A stretch of 64,000 nt of DNA from Geoanaerobacter pelophilus (GCF_018476885.1 NZ_JAHCVJ010000002.1:372001-436000); one strand, 5' to 3'; counted from the first letter of the stretch, positions 1 to 9,515 are shown. Notes: a model not told the origin generated them from the letters alone. Made by a program: numbers and translations.

Positions 1-980
1 TGCTGCTGGACAATATCCGGGAGATTCAGCACGATAATTTCGTCCGCCGCCTGGTAGCCACTTTCCTGGTCTTTATTTTCGGTACTGCCACTATCATCTT
101 CCTGGCCCGGCGCTACACCGACCCGATTCATCGCCTCGCCGCAGGGGTCAAGAAAGTTTCTGCCGGAGACCTGAGCGTTACCTTCCCGGTGGAAAGCGGC
201 GACGAAATCGGCGAACTGGCGGTAAACTTCAACGAGATGGTAGGAAAGCTCAGGGAACGCGAATCTCTGGAAAAGCGGCTTTACGAGGCTGAGCACCTGT
301 CCCGGGTCGGGCAACTGGCATCTGGGATTGCCCATGAAATCAGAAACCCACTCAATTACATCAGCCTGGCCGCCGATCACCTCAAAAACGAGATTCAAGT
401 TGCCTGTGACGGCTCGCGTTCGGACCTTAGCGATCTGCTGGACAAGATCAAGGAAGAGGTGCGGCGCGCCAATTACATGGTACTGAATTTCATGAATTAC
501 GGCCGGCCGTTGAAAATTCGGCCAAGCGAAGTATCATATTCAGAGCTTGTCAATAAAGCGCTCCCGGTATTGGCCGATAAGCTTGAGGAACAGCGGATAA
601 AGATCATAACCGATATTGCGCCGGACCTGCCGCTGATGTGGGCTGATCCGGAACTGATGCGTAACTGTCTGGTCAACTTCATCACCAATGCATCCCAGGC
701 AATGCCGGACGGCGGCGCCATAACCCTTGGTGCCAGGCTTGACTCCGACAAGAACCAGTTCGAATTGACATTCGCCGATGAAGGGACCGGCATCAACCCC
801 GAAGAGTTGGACAAGATTTTCCAGCCCTATTTTACAACCAAAGAAGCGGGTATCGGCCTTGGCTTAGCCATAACCGAACGGATCATCCGGGAACATGGCG
901 GCACCATCGAAGTAGCCAGCGAACCAGGCGCATGGACGATCTTCACCGTGACCCTACCCACCCGGCCGGTGACCCAATAG
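1..980 (+). CDS. Sensor histidine kinase, NtrB-type, 5' end outside window
   Basis: The open frame runs in from the left edge (first complete codon at position 3), so the gene is partial. Visible in order are one hydrophobic segment (LVATFLVFIFGTATIIFLA), a HAMP linker (ARRYTDPIHRL... to ESGDEIGEL), a HisKA domain with the phosphoacceptor His in SGIAHEIRNPLNYI, and an HATPase domain with N-box NFITNASQAM, G1 DEGTGI and G2 GIGLGLAI. It is an inner-membrane kinase whose periplasmic sensing part is missing from the window. The sigma-54 regulator begins 19 nt downstream, so it is almost certainly the cognate kinase of that regulator. The input signal cannot be inferred. Confidence 0.93.
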   Translation, partial: LLDNIREIQHDNFVRRLVATFLVFIFGTATIIFLARRYTDPIHRLAAGVKKVSAGDLSVTFPVESGDEIGELAVNFNEMVGKLRERESLEKRLYEAEHLSRVGQLASGIAHEIRNPLNYISLAADHLKNEIQVACDGSRSDLSDLLDKIKEEVRRANYMVLNFMNYGRPLKIRPSEVSYSELVNKALPVLADKLEEQRIKIITDIAPDLPLMWADPELMRNCLVNFITNASQAMPDGGAITLGARLDSDKNQFELTFADEGTGINPEELDKIFQPYFTTKEAGIGLGLAITERIIREHGGTIEVASEPGAWTIFTVTLPTRPVTQ

Positions 981-999
981 TTTAGAAAGAGGAGTATGA

Positions 1000-2364
1000 A
1001 TGACCGGCAGCATCCTTATCGTTGACGATGAAAAAGGCCAGCGCGACATCCTTGAGGCAATCCTCAACCGTGAAGGCTATCAGGCCGTATCAGTGCCCGG
1101 TGGCCGGGAAGCACTCAAAAAGCTCGAACAGAGTGAATTCGACTTGATCCTGACCGACCTGAAAATGCAGGGGCTCTCCGGCATGGAACTCCTTGAGACG
1201 ATCCTTGCCCAGAATCCGGACCAGTCGGTAATAATGATGACTGCCCACGGCAGTGTCGATTCCGCGGTAGAGGCCATGGAAAAAGGGGCGTTTTCCTACC
1301 TGGAAAAGCCGCTGGACCGGGACAAGCTGCTGATTACCCTGCGCAAGGCATTTGAGCAGATTACCCTGCAGCACGAAAACAGGCTGCTGCACAAGAAACT
1401 GCAGGACACGATCACGCTGCCGCAGATAATCGGCGACCACCAGAAGATCAAAGAGGTCTACCGGATTGTCAACAAGATCGCCCCAACCACATCCACTGTC
1501 CTGATTTACGGTGAGTCGGGCACCGGCAAGGAGCTGGTTGCCCGGGCCATTCACGAGCTTTCACCCCGGCGTAACGCCCCGTTCCTCGCCATCAACTGTG
1601 CCGCTATCCCGGAAACCCTTATTGAGAGTGAACTGTTCGGCCATGAAAAAGGTTCGTTTACCGGCGCTACTGCCCGGGAAACCGGCATTTTCGAGGCTGC
1701 CACCGGCGGCACGGTCTTTCTGGACGAGATCGGCGAAATGAATGTCTCGATGCAGGCCAAACTGCTGAGGGCGATCCAGGAGCGAGAGGTCCGCCGGGTC
1801 GGCGGCAAGGTCAATATTCCCGTTGACGTCAGGATCATCTCTGCCACGAACAAGGACCTTGAAGCGGAAACCAAGCGAGGCGGGTTTCGCGAAGATCTCT
1901 ATTATCGGCTCAATGTCATTCGCATAAATCTCCCTTCGCTCAGAGAGCGGGGCAACGACATCGCAGCGCTTGCCGATTTCTTTGTCAAAAAATACAGCTC
2001 AGCCTCAGGACTTTCTATAAAAGGAATAGCCAAGCCGACCTTAAAGTACCTGATGAACTACACCTGGCCGGGTAATGTCCGGCAACTGGAGTCGGTTATC
2101 GAGCGCGGAGTCATGATGGCTGAAGGAGACCTGATCCAGCCCGAGGATCTGCCGGGAGAAGTCACCCAGAGCAGTTCCCCGGTCGAGGCCATCCGTTTTG
2201 ATCTCCCCCCTGAAGGGGTATCGCTGGAACAGCTTGAACGGGAACTGATCACCAAGGCAATGGACCGAACCGGCTGGGTTATTGCCAAAGCCGCTCCGCT
2301 GCTCGGCATGAGCTACAAAACACTGCAGTACCGGCTTGACAAATTCGGCATCGAAAAGCCTTAG
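1000..2364 (+). CDS. Sigma-54-dependent response regulator, NtrC family
   Basis: This 454-residue protein has an N-terminal receiver domain (acidic pair D9/D10, phosphoacceptor D53, conserved K103 in EKP), a central AAA+ domain (Walker A GESGTGKE at 171-178, sigma-54 contact loop GSFTGA at 218-223, Walker B region LDEIGE at 241-246) and a C-terminal Fis-type helix-turn-helix (LGMSYKTLQYRL). The ATG at 1000 follows a good AAGAGGAG ribosome site. It would activate sigma-54 promoters after phosphorylation by the kinase encoded just upstream. The contact loop has Ser instead of the commoner Ala (GAFTGA), a change found in working family members. Targets are unknown; glycogen phosphorylase follows after 63 nt and may be coincidental. 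Confidence 0.95.
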   Translation: MTGSILIVDDEKGQRDILEAILNREGYQAVSVPGGREALKKLEQSEFDLILTDLKMQGLSGMELLETILAQNPDQSVIMMTAHGSVDSAVEAMEKGAFSYLEKPLDRDKLLITLRKAFEQITLQHENRLLHKKLQDTITLPQIIGDHQKIKEVYRIVNKIAPTTSTVLIYGESGTGKELVARAIHELSPRRNAPFLAINCAAIPETLIESELFGHEKGSFTGATARETGIFEAATGGTVFLDEIGEMNVSMQAKLLRAIQEREVRRVGGKVNIPVDVRIISATNKDLEAETKRGGFREDLYYRLNVIRINLPSLRERGNDIAALADFFVKKYSSASGLSIKGIAKPTLKYLMNYTWPGNVRQLESVIERGVMMAEGDLIQPEDLPGEVTQSSSPVEAIRFDLPPEGVSLEQLERELITKAMDRTGWVIAKAAPLLGMSYKTLQYRLDKFGIEKP

Positions 2365-2427
2365 CGCTAACGGCCGATAGCTTGCGCAACTAACAAATTG
2401 CAGATTACCGTCTCTAAAGGGGCCTCT

Positions 2428-4992
2428 ATGGATTTCAAGACCATGCTGCACCGTTTCACCGTAATCCCGTCACTTACGCCCGAGCTCTCCCGCCTGCAGA
2501 AAATCGCCACCAACCTTTGGTGGACCTGGGAGCCCGAAGCCAGGGAGCTTTTCAAGCGAATCGACCTGGAGTTGTGGCATACCGTCCGGCATAACCCGGT
2601 GGAGATGCTTGGCACCCTGCAGCAGGCGACCCTTGACAGCCTGGCCGCCGACGAAGGGTTTATGTCAACCTTGGAGCAGGTGGACGAAAAGCTGCAGGCA
2701 TACCTCTCTGGTACGACCTGGTTTGAAAAGATGCACGGCAAGGACCATCAGCTCTCTACCGCCTATTTTTCCATGGAATTCGGCTTTCACGAGTCGCTCC
2801 CCATCTATTCCGGCGGTCTCGGCATTCTCTCCGGCGATCACCTGAAATCAGCAAGCGACCTCGGCATCCCGCTGGTCGGTGTCGGGCTGTTGTACCGGCA
2901 GGGATACTTCAGGCAGTACCTCAATATCGAGGGGTGGCAGCAGGAATACTACCCGGAAAACGACTTCTACAACCTCCCTCTGCATCTGGAGCGTGACGAA
3001 AACCGGGTGCCGCTTACCGTGGAGGTCGATCTTCCCGGCCGCAAGCTGAAGGCCCACATCTGGCGGGTACAAGTCGGCAGAATACCGCTCTACCTGCTTG
3101 ACACCAACCTTGAGGAAAATTCCCCCGAGGACCGGGAGATTACCGCCCAGCTCTACGGTGGCGACCAGGAGATGAGAATCCGCCAGGAGATTCTCCTCGG
3201 CATTGGTGGCGTCCGCGCGCTCAGGCTGCTCGGCATCATCCCCAACGTCTGCCATATGAATGAAGGCCATTCCGCCTTCCTGGGGCTGGAGCGAATCAGG
3301 CTGATGATGGCGAAATTCAAGGTGTCCTTTAACGAGGCACTGGAGGCAGTGCGCGCCGGGACCGTCTTTACCACGCATACTCCGGTGGAGGCCGGAATCG
3401 ACCACTTCCACCCCGACCTGCTCGAAAAATACCTGGGGAAATATTACCGGAGCATCGGCATGTCCAAGGATGAGTTCCTCGGACTGGGACGGCAAAATCC
3501 GGCCAACCACCATGAATCGTTCTGCATGGCGGTGTTGGCGCTGAAACTGGCGGCGCATGCCAACGGCGTCAGCGAACTGCATGGCGAAGTGTCCCGGCAG
3601 ATGTGGAAAAATCTCTGGCCCGAGCTCCCGGAAGAGCATCTGCCGCTCTCTTCCATCACCAACGGTGTTCATGCCAAAACCTGGCTTTCCCACGATATGG
3701 CCGGGCTCCTGACTAGATACCTCGGCAACCGCTGGCTGGAAGAGCCGACCAACCAAGGAGTATGGCGGAGAATGTCGAAAATTCCGGATGCCGAGTTGTG
3801 GCGGATTCATGAGCGTTGCCGGGAACGTCTGGTTGGCTTTGCCCGCGAGCGGCTGAAAGCCCAACTGGCCCAGGTAGGCGCCACGCCGAAAGAGATCGAG
3901 GCGGCGGACGAGGTGCTTGATCCCGAGACGCTGACCATCGGCTTTGCCCGTCGCTTTGCCACCTACAAAAGAGGCACCCTGCTGCTCCGCGATCCGGAGC
4001 GATTGGCGCGAATCCTCAACAACAGCGAGCGGCCGGTACAGATTATCTTTGCCGGCAAGGCGCACCCGCACGATACCGAAGGAAAGGAACTGATCCGCCA
4101 GATCGTCCAGTTCTCCAAACAGGAGCCGTTCCGGCACAAGATCGTCTTCATCGAGGATTATGACATGTCGGTGGCCCGCCACCTGGTCCAGGGGGTCGAT
4201 GTCTGGCTCAACACGCCACGCCGACCGCTAGAAGCCAGCGGTACCAGCGGCATGAAAGTCGCTTTCAACGGCGGCCTCAATATGAGCATCCTCGACGGCT
4301 GGTGGTGCGAAGGGTATCACGGCAACAACGGCTGGGCCATCGGCAAGGGTGAAGTCTACAGCGATATCGAATACCAGAATGAGGTGGAAGGGCGCGCCAT
4401 CTATGATCTCTTGGAGAAAGAGGTGGTGCCGCTGTTCTATGACCGCGGCGGAGACAGCATGCCACGCGGTTGGATCTCATGGATGAAAAACTCGATGATG
4501 TCCCTCTGTCCGGTGTTCAGCACCGACAGGATGGTGCAGGAATATGCCGATCGTTTCTACACCCACTCTTACAGCCATTGGAAGAAACTGGCTGAAGACG
4601 ATTTAAAGCTGGCCAGCGATCTCTCGAAATGGAAGGCCAATATCCGATCTATCTGGCACAAGATAAGGATCGACGGCATTGAGTCCAATGGCACCGACGA
4701 AGTTGCCAGCGGCTCAAAAATCATGGCCTCTGCCCGGATTTTTCTCGGTGACCTGACCTTGAACGAAATCGCGGTCGATGCCTATTTTGGAGTGCTTGAT
4801 TCCAGGGGCAACATTGTCGGCGGCGAACTGATCCCCCTTACCAAAGCTGAAGATCTGGGGGGCGGCACCTATCGCTTCCAGGGAGAGCTTGAATGCCGGT
4901 TCTGCGGGCGTCACGGCTTTCTGGTCAGGATCATGCCCAGCCACCCCGAACTGGGGCCAATATACGAGCCGGGACTCCTTCGCTGGGGGTAA
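2428..4992 (+). CDS. glgP: Alpha-glucan (glycogen/maltodextrin) phosphorylase
   Basis: This 854-residue GT35 enzyme releases glucose-1-phosphate from alpha-1,4-glucans by phosphorolysis. The N-terminus carries the DUF3417 signature of the shorter bacterial form (LARL-type start, NLWWTWEPEARELF). The pyridoxal-phosphate lysine lies in the motif SGTSGMKVAFNGG, followed by GLNMSILDGWW. An upstream TTG at 2398 would add ten residues, but the ATG at 2428 fits the family N-terminus (MDFKTMLHRFTV) and follows an AAAGG sequence. A strong hairpin terminator follows. Substrate preference (glycogen or maltodextrin) cannot be read from the sequence. Confidence 0.95.
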   Translation: MDFKTMLHRFTVIPSLTPELSRLQKIATNLWWTWEPEARELFKRIDLELWHTVRHNPVEMLGTLQQATLDSLAADEGFMSTLEQVDEKLQAYLSGTTWFEKMHGKDHQLSTAYFSMEFGFHESLPIYSGGLGILSGDHLKSASDLGIPLVGVGLLYRQGYFRQYLNIEGWQQEYYPENDFYNLPLHLERDENRVPLTVEVDLPGRKLKAHIWRVQVGRIPLYLLDTNLEENSPEDREITAQLYGGDQEMRIRQEILLGIGGVRALRLLGIIPNVCHMNEGHSAFLGLERIRLMMAKFKVSFNEALEAVRAGTVFTTHTPVEAGIDHFHPDLLEKYLGKYYRSIGMSKDEFLGLGRQNPANHHESFCMAVLALKLAAHANGVSELHGEVSRQMWKNLWPELPEEHLPLSSITNGVHAKTWLSHDMAGLLTRYLGNRWLEEPTNQGVWRRMSKIPDAELWRIHERCRERLVGFARERLKAQLAQVGATPKEIEAADEVLDPETLTIGFARRFATYKRGTLLLRDPERLARILNNSERPVQIIFAGKAHPHDTEGKELIRQIVQFSKQEPFRHKIVFIEDYDMSVARHLVQGVDVWLNTPRRPLEASGTSGMKVAFNGGLNMSILDGWWCEGYHGNNGWAIGKGEVYSDIEYQNEVEGRAIYDLLEKEVVPLFYDRGGDSMPRGWISWMKNSMMSLCPVFSTDRMVQEYADRFYTHSYSHWKKLAEDDLKLASDLSKWKANIRSIWHKIRIDGIESNGTDEVASGSKIMASARIFLGDLTLNEIAVDAYFGVLDSRGNIVGGELIPLTKAEDLGGGTYRFQGELECRFCGRHGFLVRIMPSHPELGPIYEPGLLRWG

Positions 4993-5036
4993 TGGCGGTT
5001 CCGGGTTGAGAAAATTCCGGAGGTAGGTTATCTTGT

Positions 5037-5068
5037 GGGGCCGAGTAGTCGGCCCCATTTCTTTTTTT
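5037..5068 (+). terminator. Rho-independent terminator after glgP
   Basis: An 8-bp perfect stem (GGGGCCGA with TCGGCCCC, loop GTAG) is followed by a T-rich run. It ends the glgP transcript just before the next gene's start at 5080, so that gene needs its own promoter or readthrough. Confidence 0.85.
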
Positions 5069-5079
5069 CGTTGACCGTG

Positions 5080-6321
5080 ATGAAACTATTAAAATTTACC
5101 ATTCTCCTACTGTCATTAACGCTTGCGGCCTGCACCTCAATGGTCCCCAGGGAGAGCCTCCCCTTCCCACTTACCAATGCTGACTCGCCGAAACAGGTTA
5201 AGGTGGTGAGCATCCCGTTGCCGGTGATTGCCTCCAGTCCCAATGAAGGGATAACTGGCGGCGCACTGACCGCGTTCCTCATCCACAACGCCAAAGATGA
5301 GATCAACACCCTGGTGGCGCCGCAGGTCAACTACAATGAAAACTTCGGGGTCACGACCTCACTTTATGGGGCATTCTACCCCACCCCCTCCCGGAATTGG
5401 GAAACCAACCTCTCGCAGTCGACAAAGATCAACAACGATTATGAACTGCGGATCACTGACAAGAGTTTCTTAGATGGCAAACTTGAGCTTAATGCCTTTG
5501 CTTTTCATCTGACCGACGGTTCATCCCGCTTTTTCGGCTTCCAGTCCGACAGCAGCAAGGACAACGAAACCAACTATGCCAACAAGGAGACCGGCTTTAC
5601 GCTTTCCGCCTCCTACAACTTCTGGCGACATGTCAGCTTCTTTACCGGAGAGCGCCTGCGGGTCGTCTCCATCCGTGAAGGGGCAGTAAAAGGGGTACCG
5701 TTCTTAAAGGACGTCTTCAACCCGGCCGAAGTGCCGGGCAGCGACGGCTTCACCGCCCATGCCCAGAGATTCGGGCTCAGCTACAGCACCCTGGACAGCA
5801 TGATCGCTCCAACTTTCGGCGGCTACGCCAGGGTTTCGGTGGAAATCAGTTCGGAGAACCTCGGCAGCAGTGCCAATTACCAGCATTACGAGGCAGAGGC
5901 CAAGGGGTACATCCCGCTGGACAATACCCGCTACATCACTGCCTTTCGGCTTGCCTACAATCAGACCCTTGGCAGCTCGGTACCATTCCTGGAGAGGAGT
6001 ATCCTCGGCGGAGAATCGACCCTGCGGGGCTACGGCCGTAACCGGTTCATCGACTCCAGCTACTTCCTGTGCAATCTTGAGGAGAGAATCCGGCTGTTCC
6101 GGTGGGAGATTTTTGACGTTACTGCGGATTGGGAACTGGCACCGTTCATTGATCTCGGCGCGGTTATCGAAAAGCTGGACAAGGCCAATTCGCGCAACTT
6201 CGAATTCAACCCCGGCGTCGGCTTCCGGGCGATTGTCCGACCGAACATCGTTGGCAGGGTGGATCTGGGGTTCGGCAAGGATGGTCCGGCGGTATTTGTC
6301 GGCCTAGGACATCCGTTCTGA
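5080..6321 (+). CDS. Omp85/BamA-like surface antigen, lipoprotein signal
   Basis: Starting at the ATG at 5080 (the GTG at 5035 lies inside the terminator stem), the 413-residue product begins with a lipoprotein signal (LLLSLTLAAC). The rest is beta-rich with alternating hydrophobic residues and ends in an aromatic (GLGHPF), as outer-membrane barrels do. The motif GGESTLRGYGRNRFID corresponds to the LRGY/VRGF loop of the D15/Omp85 barrel (PF01103). POTRA domains appear to be absent. It is probably an outer-membrane barrel of the BamA/TamA superfamily with unknown cargo. No clear Shine-Dalgarno sequence precedes the start. Confidence 0.8.
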   Translation: MKLLKFTILLLSLTLAACTSMVPRESLPFPLTNADSPKQVKVVSIPLPVIASSPNEGITGGALTAFLIHNAKDEINTLVAPQVNYNENFGVTTSLYGAFYPTPSRNWETNLSQSTKINNDYELRITDKSFLDGKLELNAFAFHLTDGSSRFFGFQSDSSKDNETNYANKETGFTLSASYNFWRHVSFFTGERLRVVSIREGAVKGVPFLKDVFNPAEVPGSDGFTAHAQRFGLSYSTLDSMIAPTFGGYARVSVEISSENLGSSANYQHYEAEAKGYIPLDNTRYITAFRLAYNQTLGSSVPFLERSILGGESTLRGYGRNRFIDSSYFLCNLEERIRLFRWEIFDVTADWELAPFIDLGAVIEKLDKANSRNFEFNPGVGFRAIVRPNIVGRVDLGFGKDGPAVFVGLGHPF

Positions 6322-6324
6322 CTT

Positions 6325-6445
6325 GATTGCGCTGAAAACGCCCATCTGCGTTGTTCCCTTCGTCGCTCGTCGCTGCGGCGTAGCGCTGCTACGCCTCACT
6401 TCTCGCTCCTCGGTGCCTAGCATCTGGACATTTTTGAGCGCAATC
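6325..6445. repeat. 121-bp intergenic element with terminal inverted repeats
   Basis: The ends are near-perfect inverted repeats: GATTGCGCTGAAAA on the left and TTTTTGAGCGCAATC on the right (one internal mismatch). The interior has a perfect 8-bp hairpin (GGCGTAGC at 6377-6384, GCTACGCC at 6388-6395) and CATCTG motifs near both ends. No coding potential is visible. It looks like a REP/MITE-type dispersed element; only one copy is in this window. Confidence 0.6.
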
Positions 6446-6502
6446 AGACCCTCACATCCAGCTCCTCGTATGCCTTGACCTTGCGAAGTCTTCGCGCCTG
6501 GA

Positions 6503-7459
6503 TCAATCTTTATTTACGGAACTCCCTTGCCGGGTGCCGCGACGCTCGAACTCCCGATCGATGGTGTTGAGCAGCACGAACTTGGCGGTTCCCCACGCCG
6601 GGGCCACCATGTTGAAGCCGCCGTCACCCACCAGCCGCATGACCAGCATCCGCGGATCGAGCCGCTCCAGAAAATCGCAGACCAGCCCAACATATTGGTC
6701 CCGCTCCAGCAGCTCCAGCTCCCCCTGTTGATACATCGCCTCCAGCCGGGTCTCCTTCATCACATGGAGATGATGCAGCTTGACCCCGCCGATCCCGAGC
6801 TGGTTCAGGAGGTCTGCCGTTTTGAGCATCTCTTCCCGGGTCTCTCCCGGCAGGCCGAAGATCAGGTGGACGCAGACCTTGATGCCTCGGGCAGCACAGC
6901 GCTCGGCAGCTGCCACGAAACAGGCGGTATCGTGACCGCGGTTGATGGCAACCAGGGTCCGATCCACCGATGATTGCAGCCCCAGTTCCAGCCACAAATA
7001 GGTTTTTCGGGAATAATCCGCCAGCAGATCGAGGACATCATCAGGCAGGCAATCGGGGCGGGTGCCGACGATCAAACCGACGACATCAGGAACGGCCAGC
7101 GCCTCGTCATAAAGCCTGGCCAAGTGAGCTACCGGTGCATAAGTATTGGAATACGCTTGGAAATACGCCAGGAACTTGCCGGCGCCGTACTTGCCGATCA
7201 TGAACTCCTTGCCATGCGCCAACTGCTCGGCAACGGAGCGGTCGCGCACGATCCCCTTAGCGCCGGAGCCGTTGCCGCCGCAAAAGATGCACCCCTCAGA
7301 AGCGACGCTGCCATCGCGGTTCGGGCAGGTAAACCCGGCGTCAACCGATATTCGCTGCACCCGGCAGCCGAAGAGCCGGCGCAGCTCAGCAGTGAAGGCA
7401 TTGAATCTTTTTTCGGACATGGCGTTACAATAGCCCAGCGCGCTGGTGATGACAACCAC
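6503..7459 (-). CDS. Radical SAM protein, YhcC/TIGR01212 family
   Basis: The protein carries the radical SAM cluster motif in the extended form GFTCPNRDG...GCIFCGG and family motifs such as LELGLQSS and HLIFGLPGETREEML, which match the YhcC group whose substrate is unsettled. The GTG at 7459 has a GGGAG ribosome site six bases upstream; the ATG at 7420 gives the more usual N-terminus (MSEKRFNAF) but has no clear ribosome site, so the start is open. It stands alone on the minus strand, ending close to the 121-bp repeat. Confidence 0.88.
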   Translation of the reverse strand: MVVITSALGYCNAMSEKRFNAFTAELRRLFGCRVQRISVDAGFTCPNRDGSVASEGCIFCGGNGSGAKGIVRDRSVAEQLAHGKEFMIGKYGAGKFLAYFQAYSNTYAPVAHLARLYDEALAVPDVVGLIVGTRPDCLPDDVLDLLADYSRKTYLWLELGLQSSVDRTLVAINRGHDTACFVAAAERCAARGIKVCVHLIFGLPGETREEMLKTADLLNQLGIGGVKLHHLHVMKETRLEAMYQQGELELLERDQYVGLVCDFLERLDPRMLVMRLVGDGGFNMVAPAWGTAKFVLLNTIDREFERRGTRQGSSVNKD

Positions 7460-7507
7460 TTCCCGCTCCCGGCCGGATCCTGTTTTGATGTTGTTGGAGA
7501 AATGGGG

Positions 7508-8560
7508 CTATGCCCCTGCAAAGTGAGGGTCAGGCTCAAGGACCAGCAACGAATCCCTGATATTTTCCGCCAGCTTTTTCGGGCGTAAGCGGCACGACCT
7601 GTTGCGGCCATTGTGCTTGGCCCGGTACATCTCCTGGTCAGCAATGGCGACGACGTCCCGCCAGGAACTGCAGTTTTCACCAGCAAGCGGGAATGAGGCG
7701 ATGCCGCAACTCAGGGTAACAACCCCGTACGGGCTCTTGCAGTGTGGAATTGCCACCCCTCTGATCGCGTGCATCACCCGCTCGACCAGTATTTCCGCGC
7801 CATCCAGTTCAGTCTCCGGCAGAAGCAGCAGCAGCTCTTCCCCGCCATAACGATAGACCCGGTCAGCTGTGCGGATCCGGCCGGCAATGGCACCGGCAAC
7901 GGTTTTCAGCGCATAATCTCCGGCGAGATGGCCGTAGGTGTCATTGTAACGCTTGAAGAAATCGAAATCAAAGAGGGCCACGCTATAGGAGCGTCCATAC
8001 CTGGCCGCCTGGGCATGAGAGTGCTCCAGGTCGACCTCCATTGCCCGCCGGTTGCCGATCCCCATCAGGGCATCTACGAATGAAAGCGCCTTGAGCTTGT
8101 CATTGGCTTCCACCAACTCGCGGGTCCGGGTGGATATGGTCTGTTCGATGATCTCGCGCTGCTTTTCATAGGTATGAAAATGGGCCTGGGCCAGATCGAC
8201 CAGATTGACAATCCCCTTGAGCTTGCCGTCAGCATCAACAACCGGGAGATGGCGAAATTTCCGTGCCGTTGTTATGACCAAGGCGTCGAACAGCGTGGTG
8301 TTTTCGGTAATGGAAACCACCGGCCGGGACATGATCCCCGATACCCTGATCGCGGAAAACACCTCTCGCGCGCCCCTGCTTGCCAGTAACCGGATGAAAT
8401 CGAACTCGGTAACAATGCCAACAGGGATATCGTTCTCAGTTACCACCACGCAGGAGCATTTGCTGTCCCGCATCAGGGTGGTGACATCCTGCAGGGTTGC
8501 GTCCAAAGAAGTGCATACTACAGTTTCCGACATGATACTGTTCACGAAGATGTCTTGCAT
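7508..8560 (-). CDS. Diguanylate cyclase with two N-terminal CBS domains
   Basis: This 350-residue soluble protein has two CBS domains (about 5-60 and 70-128), a short helical linker and a GGDEF domain. The active-site motif is YGGEEL (GGEEL at 239-243), compatible with activity, and the inhibitory RxxD site (RTAD, 230-233) lies five residues before it, so product inhibition by c-di-GMP is expected. CBS domains usually bind adenine nucleotides, suggesting that energy state or a nucleotide signal tunes c-di-GMP synthesis. The ATG at 8560 follows GGAGAG. The leader just upstream can fold into nested stems (8582-8644). Confidence 0.92.
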   Translation of the reverse strand: MQDIFVNSIMSETVVCTSLDATLQDVTTLMRDSKCSCVVVTENDIPVGIVTEFDFIRLLASRGAREVFSAIRVSGIMSRPVVSITENTTLFDALVITTARKFRHLPVVDADGKLKGIVNLVDLAQAHFHTYEKQREIIEQTISTRTRELVEANDKLKALSFVDALMGIGNRRAMEVDLEHSHAQAARYGRSYSVALFDFDFFKRYNDTYGHLAGDYALKTVAGAIAGRIRTADRVYRYGGEELLLLLPETELDGAEILVERVMHAIRGVAIPHCKSPYGVVTLSCGIASFPLAGENCSSWRDVVAIADQEMYRAKHNGRNRSCRLRPKKLAENIRDSLLVLEPDPHFAGA

Positions 8561-8581
8561 CTAACTCTCCAGCCGGTGCCT

Positions 8582-8644
8582 TCCGAAATAGCATCCAAAT
8601 GACTGGAGCAGGCTATCAGTCATTGAATCTGCAGAAATTTCGGA
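8582..8644 (-). promoter_or_regulatory. Nested double stem in the leader of the CBS-GGDEF gene
   Basis: An outer 8-bp perfect stem (8582-8589 with 8637-8644, TCCGAAAT / ATTTCGGA) encloses a second perfect 8-bp stem (8598-8605 with 8617-8624, AATGACTG / CAGTCATT). It ends 22 nt before the ATG of the cyclase gene. It could be a structured 5' leader; the fold is symmetric, so strand is inferred from position only. Confidence 0.4.
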
Positions 8645-8807
8645 CCGGAAAGGGAATAGGCGACGAGTGCGTATCAGGAAGGGTAAGCAAAAGCATTCGC
8701 AGCTGCTGGTTGGATTCTTATCGGAAAGGGGAGTTGAAGCTTTAACAGATTTTTCCCAGATAATACTGCATTCACATTATTCAACGGTAGCGAGACAAAA
8801 GTCCAGA

Positions 8808-9515
8808 TTACGCCGCTCTTTTTCCTCTTCTCAGCCAGATCAGCATGAGGTTGGCAACGGTAAAGAACAGCGCGCCAGCCAGGGCCAATGGCGCTCCCGG
8901 CTCCCGGTGAATTTCAACCAGGGCGGTCCTGACTGGAGAAGGCTCGACATTCTTCAAATAGACACCGAATCCCTTGTAAAAGTAAGGATGATTGGGGCTG
9001 AAGGTCCCTTTGATAACCCCGGAAGGTGTCGAATGCCGTAAGACACCGCTGAAATCGAGCGGCATCCCCATCGGCCCAATCTGGACATCCAGCTTGACCA
9101 GGTCCAGCCGGGAACCGTCGGGGAAACTGAATGCCCCGCCTTCAGGAAGCGGCCCGCCATCCTTGAACCCGCCATAGGCGCTGGAAAGATGGGCCAGCAT
9201 GATCAACAGGAAGCCAAGATGCATCAGCTGCGGGGCAATCCGGATCAGAAAACTTCCCCGCTGCCACTTGGCCCGGAGCGACTCGATGCTGCACAGCACG
9301 GTATTTAGCGCCAATACCGCCAGAATGGCAACCGTGATCCAAAGCCACCAGGTCTCGGCAGGCGGCGCCTGGGTCAGCCAGATGAACAGCGGAACATCAT
9401 TGATGGCCGATCCTTCCTTGGCAATGAAAGAACCAATGCCGAGGAACAGCATCACCCCGGAAACCAGCCAGATGCCGAGGTCAAGGGACGTAAGGAAATC
9501 ATACAGTTTTTTCAT
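8808..9515 (-). CDS. ResB-like cytochrome c biogenesis protein (short form)
   Basis: The 235-residue membrane protein begins like ResB (KKLYDFLTSLDLGIWLVSGVMLFLGIGSFI) and has further hydrophobic segments at about 58-76, 92-110 and 210-228 around a periplasmic beta-rich part. ResB works with CcsA/ResC in System II, delivering heme to apocytochromes c at the outer face of the inner membrane. Full-length ResB is about twice this size, so this is a short variant. CcsA is encoded immediately upstream (22 nt gap), supporting one heme-delivery unit. Confidence 0.85.
   Translation of the reverse strand: MKKLYDFLTSLDLGIWLVSGVMLFLGIGSFIAKEGSAINDVPLFIWLTQAPPAETWWLWITVAILAVLALNTVLCSIESLRAKWQRGSFLIRIAPQLMHLGFLLIMLAHLSSAYGGFKDGGPLPEGGAFSFPDGSRLDLVKLDVQIGPMGMPLDFSGVLRHSTPSGVIKGTFSPNHPYFYKGFGVYLKNVEPSPVRTALVEIHREPGAPLALAGALFFTVANLMLIWLRRGKRAA

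Noticed and set aside
2848-4182. 444-codon minus-strand open frame inside glgP
   Set aside because: It is antisense to the conserved catalytic core of glgP and has no recognisable domain.
8667-9041. 124-codon plus-strand frame overlapping resB
   Set aside because: It is largely antisense to the conserved ResB-like gene and has no motifs.
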